Assembly: GCF_025822765.1 (NCBI RefSeq) | Contig: NZ_JACKUK010000016.1 | Span: 562,486-626,485 of the forward strand | Origin: Mycobacterium barrassiae | GTDB taxonomy: Bacteria; Actinomycetota; Actinomycetes; Mycobacteriales; Mycobacteriaceae | DNA length: 64,000 nt | Reading direction: 5' to 3' | In this document: piece after piece, positions 55,331 through 64,000 of the stretch | Numbering within the stretch: the first letter of the stretch is position 1 | Layout of the letters: every line of letters starts with the position of its first letter | Program-made: the position numbers and the translations under genes | Notes under the pieces: model-generated | What the model saw: the letters and a program-made list of their open reading frames with translations, nothing else | Databases searched by the model: none | What the model was told of the DNA's origin: nothing

Positions 55331-55895
55331 AATCTATGCGTGCCGCGATGTAGTCGCGGAATTCCTGCGGCACCTCAGATTCGTCGATCTTGGTTAAAAA
55401 GTCCGGCGTCGCGATGGCGGAGTATGTCTCTTCGCCTTTGATGTAGCCCTTTTCGTCGAACGGCCAGAGGATCAGCATGCGTAATTTCAGGATGTAGAAG
55501 GCCGTCGGATCATCGGCGGGAAAGCCTCTTTTGAGCGCGTCAGCACCGTAGTAGAGCGAACGGAAATTGCCTTCGGTGACTACGGTTTCGTCGTCGACGA
55601 CGATCCGGTCCATGTCCAGCTCCAGGCAGAACTGACCGCCATGGACGATGGTTTCTTCGTAGAAGTTCCTGACCGCTTGCGTCCCCACCGGACTGAAGTC
55701 CTCGGGTGCGCCCCAGGCGATGTAGCGCGGATTCGGGCACAGCGTCGACATGACCTGATCGAGATCCGGTTTCGCCTCACCGATGGCATGCTGCAGCACT
55801 CGATTCAACATGAGCAGGTGACGCGGGTTGGTCGTCGTGGTGATCCGCTTCTCGAGCAAGCGCCATGTCTTGGTCTGGTCGATGATGTCGGTCAA
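55329..55895 (-). CDS. SnoaL/NTF2-like protein
   Basis: A 188-residue protein of the NTF2-like/SnoaL superfamily: ITTTTNPRHLLMLNRVLQHA, then PRYIAWGAPEDFSPVGTQAVRNFYEE and VVDDETVVTEGNFRSLYYGA. Such cone-shaped folds act as isomerases, hydratases or small-ligand binders. I start at the TTG at 55895 because GAGGAGGA lies about 5 nt upstream; an in-frame TTG at 55919 would lie before that ribosome-binding site. Function unknown. It is in the same orientation as ohrR, but the OhrR operator separates them. Confidence 0.7.
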   Translation of the reverse strand: MTDIIDQTKTWRLLEKRITTTTNPRHLLMLNRVLQHAIGEAKPDLDQVMSTLCPNPRYIAWGAPEDFSPVGTQAVRNFYEETIVHGGQFCLELDMDRIVVDDETVVTEGNFRSLYYGADALKRGFPADDPTAFYILKLRMLILWPFDEKGYIKGEETYSAIATPDFLTKIDESEVPQEFRDYIAARID

Positions 55896-55977
55896 CTTGT
55901 CCTCCTCACGGGCGGACAAATTTTTACACGCGCGTCAGCGTCTGGTGCCGCAATTCGTAGACGCCAAGATCGCCCGA

Positions 55978-56205
55978 TTAGTCGACGAGCACCAGCACGG
56001 TCGCGGCGAACAACAGGATGAAGACGGCGAGCGCGATGAGGCTCACGACGACCGTCGGCGTGAACTTTCGGGTGGCGCGCGGCTGTCGGGCCGAGAGGCC
56101 GGAGGTCTGCGCCGAATCCGGTGGCGTGGATCCCGGCGCGACACCACCGCCGGGTTCGAGACCCGATGTTTGCGCCGGGTCGGGATCTGGGGGCTGAGCG
56201 GTCAT
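55978..56205 (-). CDS. Small single-pass membrane protein (DUF6480-like)
   Basis: A 75-residue protein: a Pro/Gly-rich hydrophilic N-terminal half with a repeated AQTSGL (PDPDPAQTSGLEPGGG and PPDSAQTSGLSARQP), then one C-terminal membrane helix (PTVVVSLIALAVFILLFAATVLVLV). This is the layout of the actinobacterial DUF6480 family. Function unknown. ATG at 56205, 30 nt after the imuB stop on the same strand. Confidence 0.7.
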   Translation of the reverse strand: MTAQPPDPDPAQTSGLEPGGGVAPGSTPPDSAQTSGLSARQPRATRKFTPTVVVSLIALAVFILLFAATVLVLVD

Positions 56206-56235
56206 GTCATACGCGCGTACCCCGTTTGGTCGCTC

Positions 56236-57816
56236 CTATTCATAGATCCCCTCGAGGTACCACCTCCTCTGCCGGTAGCACAGCAGCAGCGCCCGTCCCG
56301 GCTTCCCATCGACGAGCACCTGCGCCCTGGCCGTTCGGCCGACCTTGGCTTGTTCGGGGTCCCACCATCGTTCGTCGACCGGCCACGGCCCGGCCCACCA
56401 GGCCAGGCGCGAATCGGTGGAGCCCGGCGCCACCAGACGCGACGGGTCCGCGGAGAACAGTCCGCGACCGGTCACCCGCACCGGGTTCCCACCCGCGTCG
56501 AACAGTTCGACCGGATCATCGAGCAGCACCGTCGGCGATGGCTCGGGCAGTTGGCCCGGCCATGGCTGAGAAGGATCGGCGCGCGGCACCTGCTCGTCAC
56601 CCAGCGGGGTGAAGGTGATGCGTTCGGCAGGTCCGCGACCACCGCTGAGCATCGGCACCTGTACGGCCTCGGGCCCGAGCAGGCCCTGCACCCGAACCAG
56701 CGCGCGACGAGCCCGCAGCCGGTCCTCCTCGCCAATGCCTCCCCACAACGGCAGCTGCAACGCCTCGGCCGAAACCAGTTCCACCGGACGCAGCCGGATC
56801 ACAGTGACCGGCGCGGACGGCCGATCGTCCCGGTTGCGTCTGTTCAGCCAGCCATCCAACTGCCAGCGCACCCTGTCGGCGGTGGCATCCTCGGTCAGCG
56901 GTTCCGCGCAACGCCAAACCCGTTCCAACTCTTCACCATTGGCGGTGATGGCGTGGATGGCCAGTCGGGTGCACCCCACCCCGGACGCCTGCAGCGTGCG
57001 GTGCAGTGCGCCGGCCAGCGAGCGACCGGCGAACGCAGCGGCATCCACCCGGTCGATCGGCGGGTCGCAGTCCATGACCGCGTCGAGTTCGGGCTCAGGC
57101 TCGCGGCCCGACGGACCCCGGGCGGACTCACCACGGGCGAACCGGTGCGCGGCCACCGCGTCGGCGCCGAACCGCGAGGCCACATCGCTGCGAGACAGGG
57201 CTGCGAACTGTCCGATGGTGCGGATTCCCATGCGCCACAGCAGGTCTGCCAAGTCCTCCCGCCCGGGCGCAGCCAGACTCGGCTCGGCGGCCAACTGCCG
57301 GATGGACAACGTCGACAGGAACTGCGCATCGCAGCCGGGCTCGATGATCCGTCCCGCCCGCGCAGCGAAGACGGCGGTGGGGAGTTGGTCGGCGATGCCC
57401 ACCTGGCATTCGGCTCCCGCCGCGGCCACGGCGTCGACCAGCCGCTCGGCGGCAACCTGCTCGGAGCCGAAGTAACGGGCCGCCCCGCGCACCGGCAGCA
57501 CCAGCAGGCCTGGCCGCAAGACCTCGGCCCGCGGCACCAAGTCGTCCACCGCGGCCGTCACATCCTCGAAATGCCGGGCATCGCGGGCCGGATCGGCGGC
57601 GACGACATGCAGATCCGGGCACCTGGCCTGCGATTCCCGTCGGCGCAACCCCCGTCGGACACCCACCGCACGGGCCGACGCCGAACAGGCGATGACCCGG
57701 TTGGCCAACGTCACCGCGACCGGAGCCGTGGGTGTCAGACCAGCCGCCGCCGCGGCGGCGACCGCGGGCCAGTCCATGCACCAGATGGCCAATACGCGCG
57801 ACGACGAAGACGACAC
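56236..57816 (-). CDS. imuB: ImuB, inactive Y-family polymerase-like mutasome scaffold
   Basis: A 526-residue Y-family-related protein of the mycobacterial mutasome (Rv3394c). It keeps the fold (VLAIWCMDWPAVAAAA; little-finger and C-terminal regions) but lacks the catalytic acidic residues: the usual D-x-D-x-F-F is IWCMDWPAV, and the S-x-D-E motif is absent. A beta-clamp-binding motif QLPLWGG is intact near residue 350. It links ImuA', DnaE2 and the sliding clamp at lesions. I prefer the GTG at 57816, which gives the usual length; a TTG at 57837 overlaps the imuA' end. It is second in the SOS operon. Confidence 0.92.
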   Translation of the reverse strand: MSSSSSRVLAIWCMDWPAVAAAAAAGLTPTAPVAVTLANRVIACSASARAVGVRRGLRRRESQARCPDLHVVAADPARDARHFEDVTAAVDDLVPRAEVLRPGLLVLPVRGAARYFGSEQVAAERLVDAVAAAGAECQVGIADQLPTAVFAARAGRIIEPGCDAQFLSTLSIRQLAAEPSLAAPGREDLADLLWRMGIRTIGQFAALSRSDVASRFGADAVAAHRFARGESARGPSGREPEPELDAVMDCDPPIDRVDAAAFAGRSLAGALHRTLQASGVGCTRLAIHAITANGEELERVWRCAEPLTEDATADRVRWQLDGWLNRRNRDDRPSAPVTVIRLRPVELVSAEALQLPLWGGIGEEDRLRARRALVRVQGLLGPEAVQVPMLSGGRGPAERITFTPLGDEQVPRADPSQPWPGQLPEPSPTVLLDDPVELFDAGGNPVRVTGRGLFSADPSRLVAPGSTDSRLAWWAGPWPVDERWWDPEQAKVGRTARAQVLVDGKPGRALLLCYRQRRWYLEGIYE

Positions 57817-57826
57817 CGCAGCCCGC

Positions 57827-58504
57827 TCACTGCGCAACCGTCGTCAGCCCGGCCCGGCCGCTGACCGAGTAGGTCAGCTGCACCTTGCCGATTCGACCGA
57901 ACCCCGGCCGAGCGTGTCCGGTGATCTCATAACCGCAGACCCTGGCGTCCAGCCGGGCGGACGCACCCTGCCAGTCCCCGTTGGTGACCAGCAGGGTGCA
58001 GCCCTTCTGCCGCGCCCGGGCAACGACCGCCCGCGCGCGGGTGGCGGGCACCGAACGCCCACCCAGCCCGAGCACCACCATGTCCATGCCGTCCATCAGG
58101 ACCGCGGCCACCTCGACCGGATCGCTTCCGGGGTCGGGGATGACCGCGATCCTGCTCAGATCCGCCCCCATCTCCACGGCGGCCAGGAGACCGGCCTCGG
58201 GGTGGCCGACGATCGCGGCATGCCCACCCTCCGCTGTCACCGCCGCCACCATGCGCAACGGCAGCGACCGGGCACCCGACAAGACCGCGACCGTCCCGCG
58301 CGGCAACGGCGCGAGGGAGGCATCGCCCAGCTCTTCGGGTATCGGCAGCAAACTTTCCGAGTCCGAAAGACGCTCACCGGCAGGCACTGCCCCGCGGCGC
58401 CCGACACCCACTTTTCCCGATACTGCCGCCATCTTGCGACGCAGGTGTTCCAGCTGTTCAGCGCGGTTTGGGCGGCGCTGATCCAGGCTCACGGCAGCTG
58501 TCAC
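57827..58504 (-). CDS. imuA': ImuA', RecA-like mutasome accessory protein
   Basis: A 225-residue protein of the ImuA' group (Rv3395c), required with ImuB and DnaE2 for damage-induced mutagenesis. It has a degenerate RecA-like core ([23 protein letters not shown] in place of a Walker [19 protein letters not shown] as the Walker B region) and the typical [19 protein letters not shown]-terminus. GTG at 58504, with GGAGG 7 nt upstream. A LexA box lies 37 nt upstream. The imuB start follows within about 10 nt. Confidence 0.9.
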   Translation of the reverse strand: MTAAVSLDQRRPNRAEQLEHLRRKMAAVSGKVGVGRRGAVPAGERLSDSESLLPIPEELGDASLAPLPRGTVAVLSGARSLPLRMVAAVTAEGGHAAIVGHPEAGLLAAVEMGADLSRIAVIPDPGSDPVEVAAVLMDGMDMVVLGLGGRSVPATRARAVVARARQKGCTLLVTNGDWQGASARLDARVCGYEITGHARPGFGRIGKVQLTYSVSGRAGLTTVAQ

Positions 58505-58540
58505 AGCAGCACCTCCTGCATCACCAGAATCATTCGATGT

Positions 58541-58556
58541 TCGAATGTATGTTCGA
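58541..58556 (-). promoter_or_regulatory. LexA (SOS) box of imuA'-imuB
   Basis: On the minus strand TCGAACATACATTCGA matches TCGAAC-N4-GTTCGA with one mismatch. It lies 37 nt upstream of the imuA' GTG. A further TTCGA half-site adjoins it at 58534-58538. Together with the perfect box before dnaE2, this puts the whole mutasome under LexA. Confidence 0.88.
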
Positions 58557-58613
58557 TGCCCCGAGTAAACACCGGGGCACCGACAACCGTCAAGCGATCA
58601 GGAGCTGGTCAGC

Positions 58614-60173
58614 TCATTCCCATTCGATGGTGCCCGGCGGCTTGCTGGTGATGTCCAGCACCACGCGGTTGACCTCGCGGACCTCGTTGGTGATGCGCGT
58701 GGAGATACGCTCCAGCACCTCGTAGGGCACCCGCGTCCAGTCCGCGGTCATCGCATCCTCACTGGACACCGGGCGCAGCACGATCGGATGACCATAGGTG
58801 CGGCCATCGCCCTGCACCCCCACCGAACGTATTCCGGCGAGCAGCACGACGGGGCACTGCCAGATCTGGTTGTCCAGGCCGGCAGCGGTCAGTTCCTCCC
58901 GCGCGATCGCGTCGGCACGCCGCAACGTCTCCAATCGCGCAGCGGTCACCTCGCCGACGATCCGGATGCCCAGGCCCGGGCCCGGGAAGGGTTGGCGCGC
59001 AACGATTTCCTCGGGTAGGCCGAGTTCGCGACCCACCGCGCGCACTTCGTCCTTGAACAGCAGTCGAAGCGGTTCGACGAGTTTGAACTTCAGATCGTCA
59101 GGCAGGCCGCCAACGTTGTGGTGGCTCTTGATGTTCGCGGTTCCGGAGCCGCCGCCGGACTCCACCACGTCGGGATACAGCGTGCCCTGCACCAGGAAGT
59201 CGACCTCAGAACCGCTGTCGCCCACAATATCTCGGACCGCACCCTCGAAGGCACGGATGAACTGCCTACCGATGATCTTGCGCTTGCCCTCCGGATCGGT
59301 CACCCCGGAAAGCGCCTCCAGAAAACGGTCGGCGACGTCGACGGTCACCAGATTGGCGCCGGTGGCGGCGACGAAATCGCGTTGCACCTGTGCCCGCTCG
59401 CCGGCCCTCAGCAAACCGTGGTCGACGAACACGCACGTCAGCCTGTCGCCGATGGCCCGCTGCACCAGCGCCGCAGCCACCGCGGAGTCCACCCCGCCCG
59501 ACAGCCCGCAGATCGCACGCCCATCGCCGATCTGCTCGCGCACCTGCTCGACAAGCGCGTCGGCAATGTTCGCCGGTGTCCACGTCGAGTCGATACCGGC
59601 AAATTCGTGCAGGAAGCGGCTGAGGATCTGCTGCCCGTGCGGGGTGTGCATCACCTCGGGGTGGTACTGCACGCCCGCCAATCGCTTGGCCCGGTTCTCG
59701 AACGCCGCGACGGGCGCACCGGAGCTGGTGGCCACGACGTCGAAGCCGTCGGGCGCGACGGTCACCGCATCACCGTGACTCATCCACACCGGCTGCATGC
59801 TGGGCAGGTCGGAATGCAGCTCTCCCCCAGTCACTTTCAACTCGGTGCGGCCGAATTCGCTGGTGCCGGTGCGGGCAACCGTTCCGCCCAGCGCCTGCGC
59901 CATCGCCTGAAAGCCGTAGCAGATGCCGAACACCGGAACCCCGAGGTCAAACACCTCGCCGTTCAGTTGCGGAGCGCCCTCCTCGTAGACGCTCGCCGGG
60001 CCACCCGACAGCACGATGGCCTGCGGATCTCGCGCCTTGATCTCCTCTACGGTCGCGGTGTGCGGGATCACCTCGGAGTAGACGCGCGCTTCGCGGACAC
60101 GACGGGCGATCAACTGCGCGTACTGCGCTCCGAAGTCGACGACCAACACGGGACGAGGAGAAGCTGTTGTCAC
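58614..60173 (-). CDS. guaA: GMP synthase (glutamine-hydrolysing)
   Basis: A 519-residue two-domain enzyme converting XMP to GMP. The class I glutamine amidotransferase domain at about 1-200 has nucleophile Cys in [12 protein letters not shown] and the His-x-Glu pair in [11 protein letters not shown]. The ATP-pyrophosphatase domain has the P-loop [14 protein letters not shown] near residue 220. The C-terminal dimerisation domain ends [12 protein letters not shown]. It corresponds to Rv3396c. GTG at 60173. It shares the orientation of imuA'-imuB, but a LexA-controlled promoter separates them. Confidence 0.97.
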   Translation of the reverse strand: MTTASPRPVLVVDFGAQYAQLIARRVREARVYSEVIPHTATVEEIKARDPQAIVLSGGPASVYEEGAPQLNGEVFDLGVPVFGICYGFQAMAQALGGTVARTGTSEFGRTELKVTGGELHSDLPSMQPVWMSHGDAVTVAPDGFDVVATSSGAPVAAFENRAKRLAGVQYHPEVMHTPHGQQILSRFLHEFAGIDSTWTPANIADALVEQVREQIGDGRAICGLSGGVDSAVAAALVQRAIGDRLTCVFVDHGLLRAGERAQVQRDFVAATGANLVTVDVADRFLEALSGVTDPEGKRKIIGRQFIRAFEGAVRDIVGDSGSEVDFLVQGTLYPDVVESGGGSGTANIKSHHNVGGLPDDLKFKLVEPLRLLFKDEVRAVGRELGLPEEIVARQPFPGPGLGIRIVGEVTAARLETLRRADAIAREELTAAGLDNQIWQCPVVLLAGIRSVGVQGDGRTYGHPIVLRPVSSEDAMTADWTRVPYEVLERISTRITNEVREVNRVVLDITSKPPGTIEWE

Positions 60174-60182
60174 CCGGCCAGT

Positions 60183-60461
60183 CTAGTCGCGCCGCCAGAC
60201 CACCGACGAGCCATCGTCGCTGGTGGCCATGGCCCGGATGAACGCCTCATTTTCGAATCCGGGCATCGCCTGCAGCCGCGGCAGGAGCTGATCGCTGTCG
60301 CCGAGTCCGATCGCGATACGGGTGCCGTCGTCGTAGGTGAAGACGAAGAAGACGTCCTCTTCGGCCGGACCGCGCGCGGTGGTCCGCACCGAGACCTCAC
60401 TGACCGCGTCCCAGCGCACTCCGGTCAGATCCATCCATGTCCAAGTATGCCCGCGGAGCAT
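60183..60461 (-). CDS. Small conserved hypothetical protein upstream of guaA
   Basis: A 92-residue soluble protein that I do not recognise. It reads as a compact beta-rich domain: [42 protein letters not shown], then a helix [21 protein letters not shown]. It ends 9 nt before the guaA start on the same strand and is probably co-transcribed with it. The start is uncertain: ATG at 60461 or ATG at 60434; neither has a clear ribosome-binding site. In H37Rv, phyA, idsA1 and another gene lie in this interval and are missing here. Confidence 0.6.
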   Translation of the reverse strand: MLRGHTWTWMDLTGVRWDAVSEVSVRTTARGPAEEDVFFVFTYDDGTRIAIGLGDSDQLLPRLQAMPGFENEAFIRAMATSDDGSSVVWRRD

Positions 60462-60524
60462 ATTGGGAATGGTGGAGTAAAGGCACGAACCGACGATCGC
60501 GGTGAGAGCAAAGCGAGGTACCCA

Positions 60525-61265
60525 GTGCTCGGTCTACCCGAACAGATCCGTGCCACCCTTTTCGACCTCGATGGAGTCCTGACGGACACCGCCAGCGTCC
60601 ACAAAAAGGCCTGGAAGGCGATGTTCGACGACTTCTTGAAGACGGAGGCGGAGCGAGCGGGAACCCCCTTCCTGCCGTTCGACATCGACGCCGACTACCT
60701 GAAGTACGTCGACGGCAAGAAACGGGAGGACGGGGTCCGGTCGTTTCTCGCCAGCAGGGGCATCGAACTCCCCGAGGGCGCGCAGGACGACGGAACCGAT
60801 GCCCGCACGATTCACGGCCTCGGGAACCGCAAGAACGAGATGTTCCAGCAGACCCTGCACACCGACGGGGTCGAGGTCTTCGAAGGCTCCCGCCGCTACC
60901 TCGAGGCGGCAGTCAACGCGGGGTTCGGCACCGCGGTGGTGTCATCGAGCGCGAACACCCGCGAGGTGCTCGAACTGACCGGACTCGACAAATTCGTCCA
61001 ACACCGCGTGGATGGAGTGACGATTCGGGAGCAGAACATCGCGGGTAAACCGGCACCCGATTCGTTTCTGCACGCCGCGCAGCTGCTGAACGTCACTCCC
61101 GCCGAGGCCGCTGTGTTCGAGGACGCGCTCTCAGGCGTCGAGGCGGGACGTGCAGGCAACTTCGGGTACGTCGTCGGGGTCGATCGCGTCGGCCACGCAG
61201 AGGCTTTGCGGCGCAAGGGCGCCGACGTGGTGGTCACCGATCTCGCAGAATTGATGTCGCGATGA
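60525..61265 (+). CDS. Beta-phosphoglucomutase-type HAD phosphatase
   Basis: A 246-residue HAD-superfamily protein. Motif [19 protein letters not shown] holds the nucleophile and acid/base aspartates; motif II is [12 protein letters not shown]; the motif III Lys is in [11 protein letters not shown]; motif IV is [13 protein letters not shown]. The cap domain has the [16 protein letters not shown] signature of beta-PGM. It interconverts beta-glucose 1-phosphate and glucose 6-phosphate. The GTG at 60525 has GAGG about 6 nt upstream. It is coupled by ATGA to a GH65 phosphorylase, which releases beta-glucose 1-phosphate. It corresponds to Rv3400. Confidence 0.9.
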   Translation: MLGLPEQIRATLFDLDGVLTDTASVHKKAWKAMFDDFLKTEAERAGTPFLPFDIDADYLKYVDGKKREDGVRSFLASRGIELPEGAQDDGTDARTIHGLGNRKNEMFQQTLHTDGVEVFEGSRRYLEAAVNAGFGTAVVSSSANTREVLELTGLDKFVQHRVDGVTIREQNIAGKPAPDSFLHAAQLLNVTPAEAAVFEDALSGVEAGRAGNFGYVVGVDRVGHAEALRRKGADVVVTDLAELMSR

Positions 61266-63616
61266 TCACTGGAGACAACTTCACCATCGAACCGTGGCAT
61301 ATCCGCGAAACCTCCCTCGATCTAGACCTTTTGGACGAATCCGAGTCACTGTTCGCCCTCTCGAACGGTCACATCGGCATGCGCGGCAACCTCGACGAGG
61401 GTGAACCGCACGGGTTGCCCGGCACCTACCTGAACTCGTTCTACGAGGTTCGCCCCTTGCCGTACGCCGAGGCGGGCTTCGGTTATCCGGAAGCCGGCCA
61501 GACGATCGTCAACGTCACCAACGGCAAGCTGATACGCCTGCTCGTCGACGACGAGCCCTTCGATCTGCGCTACGGCGACCTTCTCGAACATGAACGCGTC
61601 CTCGATATGCGGGCGGGCACGCTGACCCGCACCACACAGTGGCGATCCCCGGCGGGCAAGCAGGTCAAGTTGGTGTCGACCCGTCTGGTGTCGCTGGCGC
61701 AGCGCAGCGTCGCGGCGATCGAGTACACGGTCGAAGCACTCGACGAGTTCGTCCGCGTCACAGTGCAATCCCAGTTGATCGCCAACGAAGAGGTACCCCT
61801 TTCCTCACGCGATCCCAGAGTGGCCGCCGTACTCGACAAGCCGTTGGAGGCCGTGCAGCACGAACATTCCGAGACCGGCGCGATCCTGCTGCACCGGACA
61901 AGGGCCAGTGGGCTTCTCATGGCCGCCGCCACGGACCACGACGTCGACGTACCCGGACGCGTCGAAGTGAGCACCGGTGCGGGAGAGGACTGGGCGAATA
62001 CCACCGTGATCTGTGGTCTGCGCCCCGGACAACGCCTACGCATCGTCAAGTACCTCTCGTACGGGTGGTCCAGCCTGCGGTCCCGTCCCGCCCTGCGCGA
62101 TCAAGTCGCCGCAGGGCTCAGCAGCGCGCGCTATACGGGATGGGAGGGCCTGCTCAAATCGCAGCGTGAATACCTCGACAAGTTCTGGGACTGCGCCGAT
62201 GTGGAGGTCGAGGGCGATCCCGACAGCCAGCAGGCGGTGCGGTTCGGTCTGTTCCATGTCTTGCAGGCCAGCGCGCGCGCCGAACGCCGCGCGATCCCCG
62301 GAAAGGGATTGACCGGCACCGGTTACGACGGACACGCCTTCTGGGACACCGAGGGTTATGTGCTGCCGCTGCTCACCTACACCGCACCGCACGCGGCGGC
62401 CGACGCATTGCGGTGGCGGGCCTCGACGCTGGACCTCGCCAGGGAGCGGGCCGCCCAACTCGACCTGACGGGTGCCGCGTTTCCGTGGCGTACCATCCGC
62501 GGCGAGGAGTGTTCGGCGTACTGGCCGGCAGGCACGGCCGGCTGGCACGTGAACGCTGACATCGCAATGGCGTTCGAGCGCTACCGCATCGTCACGGGAG
62601 ACGAGTCACTCGAGGCTGAGTGCGGACTCGAGGTCCTCGTCGAAACCGCACGGTTGTGGCTGTCGCTGGGACATCATGACAGGCACGGGGTTTGGCACCT
62701 CGACGGAGTGACCGGACCGGACGAGTACACCGCGATCGTGCGGGACAACCTGTTCACCAATCTGATGGCGGCGCACAACCTTCGGACGGCGGCGGAAGCG
62801 TGCCTGCGCCATCCCGACCGGGCAGACGAGTTGGGTGTCACCGCCGCGGAGATGGCCGACTGGCGCACCGCGGCCGACGACGCGCATATCCCGTTCGACG
62901 ACGAACTCGGAATCCACCCGCAGTGTGAGGGATTCACGACCCTTCGGGAGTGGGACTTCACATCCAACACCTCCTATCCCCTGCTGTTGCACGAGCCGTA
63001 TGTGCGGCTGTATCCGGCACAGGTGCTCAAACAGGCGGATCTCGTGTTGGCCATGCATTGGCAGAGTCACGCGTTCACGCCGGAACAGAAGGCCCGCAAC
63101 GTCGACTACTACGAGCGCCGCACCACGCGCGACTCGTCGCTGTCGGCATGTACGCAGGCGGTGATGTGTGCCGATGTCGGCCATCTCGAACTCGCACACG
63201 ACTACGCGTATGAGGCGGCGCTCATCGATCTGCGCGATCTGCACCACAACACCCGCGATGGTCTACACATGGCGTCGCTGGCGGGCGCCTGGACGGCGCT
63301 GGTGGCCGGCTTCGGCGGGCTGCGCGACGACGACGGCGTGCTGTCGCTCGACCCGCAGCTGCCGACCGGCATCACCCGGCTGCGATTTCGATTGCGGTGG
63401 CGCGACTTCCGGCTCACGGTGGATGTCAACCACGAGAACGTCACCTACACCGTCCGCGACGGACCACACCACGGTCTGACGATCCGGCACGCCGGGTCGG
63501 ATCTGAAGCTCAACACAGATGAGCCGTCGACGGTGGCGATCCACCCTCGACGGCCCCTGCTGCCTGAGCCGCAGCAGCCCCCCGGCCGGGAGCCGCTGCG
63601 GCGCAGGCCACTTTGA
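61262..63616 (+). CDS. Glycoside hydrolase family 65 disaccharide phosphorylase (Rv3401-like)
   Basis: A 784-residue GH65 enzyme. The N-terminal beta-sandwich ([20 protein letters not shown] to about 260) leads into an (alpha/alpha)6 barrel with [20 protein letters not shown], the catalytic acid Glu in [19 protein letters not shown], and the phosphate-site motif [21 protein letters not shown]; a C-terminal beta-sheet domain follows. GH65 members phosphorolyse trehalose, maltose or kojibiose to beta-glucose 1-phosphate and glucose. The ATG overlaps the beta-PGM stop (ATGA), so the two enzymes form one catabolic step pair. Trehalose is the likely substrate in a mycobacterium, but this is inferred. 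Confidence 0.92.
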   Translation: MITGDNFTIEPWHIRETSLDLDLLDESESLFALSNGHIGMRGNLDEGEPHGLPGTYLNSFYEVRPLPYAEAGFGYPEAGQTIVNVTNGKLIRLLVDDEPFDLRYGDLLEHERVLDMRAGTLTRTTQWRSPAGKQVKLVSTRLVSLAQRSVAAIEYTVEALDEFVRVTVQSQLIANEEVPLSSRDPRVAAVLDKPLEAVQHEHSETGAILLHRTRASGLLMAAATDHDVDVPGRVEVSTGAGEDWANTTVICGLRPGQRLRIVKYLSYGWSSLRSRPALRDQVAAGLSSARYTGWEGLLKSQREYLDKFWDCADVEVEGDPDSQQAVRFGLFHVLQASARAERRAIPGKGLTGTGYDGHAFWDTEGYVLPLLTYTAPHAAADALRWRASTLDLARERAAQLDLTGAAFPWRTIRGEECSAYWPAGTAGWHVNADIAMAFERYRIVTGDESLEAECGLEVLVETARLWLSLGHHDRHGVWHLDGVTGPDEYTAIVRDNLFTNLMAAHNLRTAAEACLRHPDRADELGVTAAEMADWRTAADDAHIPFDDELGIHPQCEGFTTLREWDFTSNTSYPLLLHEPYVRLYPAQVLKQADLVLAMHWQSHAFTPEQKARNVDYYERRTTRDSSLSACTQAVMCADVGHLELAHDYAYEAALIDLRDLHHNTRDGLHMASLAGAWTALVAGFGGLRDDDGVLSLDPQLPTGITRLRFRLRWRDFRLTVDVNHENVTYTVRDGPHHGLTIRHAGSDLKLNTDEPSTVAIHPRRPLLPEPQQPPGREPLRRRPL

Positions 63617-63620
63617 GTTG

Positions 63621-64000
63621 TCAGACCTTTCCGGCGAGCCAGGCTTGCTCCTGGCCCGGATCCGGCAGCACCCGGCCGCCCTCGATGGCGAACCGCGCCG
63701 GGCTGTTACCGATCACGACGAGCACCCGCTCGGCCGGGATCCCGGTCACCCGCGTTGCCGCCTCGGCGACTTCGGTGACCAGACGACTGGTCTCGTCGTC
63801 GGGATGTCCGCTCCGGACCCACCCGTTGATGATCAACGGGCGGGCCGGACGGCCGGCGGTGTAGACGTCTTCGGTCGGCAACTCGTTGAACACCACATTG
63901 ATGTAGGTGCTCGGCACGTGGTTGACCGTGGAATGGATCCGGGTCACCTCCGCGGCGAGTTCCGCCTTGTCCTCGGGTCGCAACGTCCCCTTGGCAGTGG
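63621..64000 (-). CDS. Tautomerase-family protein, 5' end beyond the window
   Basis: The frame is open to the right edge. The visible 126 codons include the AKGTLRPEDKAELAAEVTRI helix and TYINVVFNELPTEDVY, then GWVRSGHPDDETSRLV and VTGIPAERVLVVIGNSP, the layout of larger 4-oxalocrotonate-tautomerase-like (tautomerase_3/cis-CaaD-like) proteins. The catalytic N-terminal Pro would lie outside the window. A TTG within the frame at 63983 is not the real start. It converges on the GH65 gene with a 4-bp gap. Substrate unknown. Confidence 0.7.
   Translation of the reverse strand, partial: TAKGTLRPEDKAELAAEVTRIHSTVNHVPSTYINVVFNELPTEDVYTAGRPARPLIINGWVRSGHPDDETSRLVTEVAEAATRVTGIPAERVLVVIGNSPARFAIEGGRVLPDPGQEQAWLAGKV

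Overview
The window is a high-GC actinobacterial chromosome segment. Its gene order follows that of Mycobacterium tuberculosis H37Rv from about Rv3330 to Rv3401: dacB1, yhjD, trpS, metC/metA, a methyltransferase, DUF3017, folD, an OYE-family oxidoreductase, mfpA-E, trmL, a nitroreductase, dnaE2, htdY, acrA1, iunH, imuB/imuA', guaA, and a beta-PGM/GH65 pair. The extra amine-catabolism, erm, hmp and permease genes point to a rapidly growing Mycolicibacterium. The assignment rests on protein motifs and remembered synteny, not on a search. I saw no rRNA, tRNA, CRISPR array, insertion sequence or prophage. Coding density is very high, and the only non-coding stretch over 300 bases is 20227-20632. 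Its right half is a SAM-IV riboswitch; I see nothing recognisable in about 20227-20430.

Region by region. 1-11.4 kb: the end of a carboxymuconolactone-decarboxylase gene facing an ECF41 sigma factor; a permease/universal-stress-protein pair; a second permease; a secreted-protein/PrsW pair flanked by two copies of a 62-bp palindrome; and an amine/GABA catabolic module (aldehyde dehydrogenase, Lrp regulator, class III aminotransferase) with an SMP-30-like gene. 11.4-20.2 kb: cell-wall and housekeeping genes (dacB1, yhjD, trpS, NDH-2, exonuclease III, a hydrolase, monomeric isocitrate dehydrogenase). 20.4-23.8 kb: riboswitch-controlled methionine operon metC-metX-methyltransferase. 23.8-24.7 kb: a macrolide-resistance erm gene preceded by an 11-residue leader ORF ending in SMRLRTA and a hairpin, which looks like an attenuation leader. 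24.7-35.1 kb: DUF3017, folD, OYE oxidoreductase, an FHA-ABC transporter (Rv1747 type) with a divergent secreted protein, a GNAT protein, an amidohydrolase, an NsrR-Hmp nitric-oxide operon and an FMN-barrel protein. 35.2-40.0 kb: the mfp conservon (sensor kinase, roadblock protein, DUF742, GTPase, pentapeptide protein MfpA). 40.3-46.3 kb: trmL, nitroreductase, split-barrel flavoprotein, MFS exporter and SOS-controlled dnaE2. 46.3-50.3 kb: a DUF222/HNH (13E12-type) gene and a second permease/USP pair. 50.4-58.6 kb: HtdY hydratase, AcrA1 reductase, nucleoside hydrolase, Ohr/OhrR, small proteins and SOS-controlled imuA'-imuB. 58.6-64 kb: guaA, a small protein, beta-phosphoglucomutase coupled to a GH65 phosphorylase, and a truncated tautomerase gene.

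How they work together. DnaE2, ImuB and ImuA' form the mycobacterial translesion mutasome, and both transcription units carry LexA boxes. MfpA-E and Erm are intrinsic antibiotic-protection systems (gyrase and ribosome). NsrR/Hmp and OhrR/Ohr are NO and organic-peroxide defence units with visible operators. Two paralogous permease-USP couples show a conserved link between amino-acid import and a tandem USP protein. Many gene pairs overlap by exactly 4 nt, both head-to-tail (ATGA/GTGA) and tail-to-tail (shared stop codons), so there is almost no space for intrinsic terminators.
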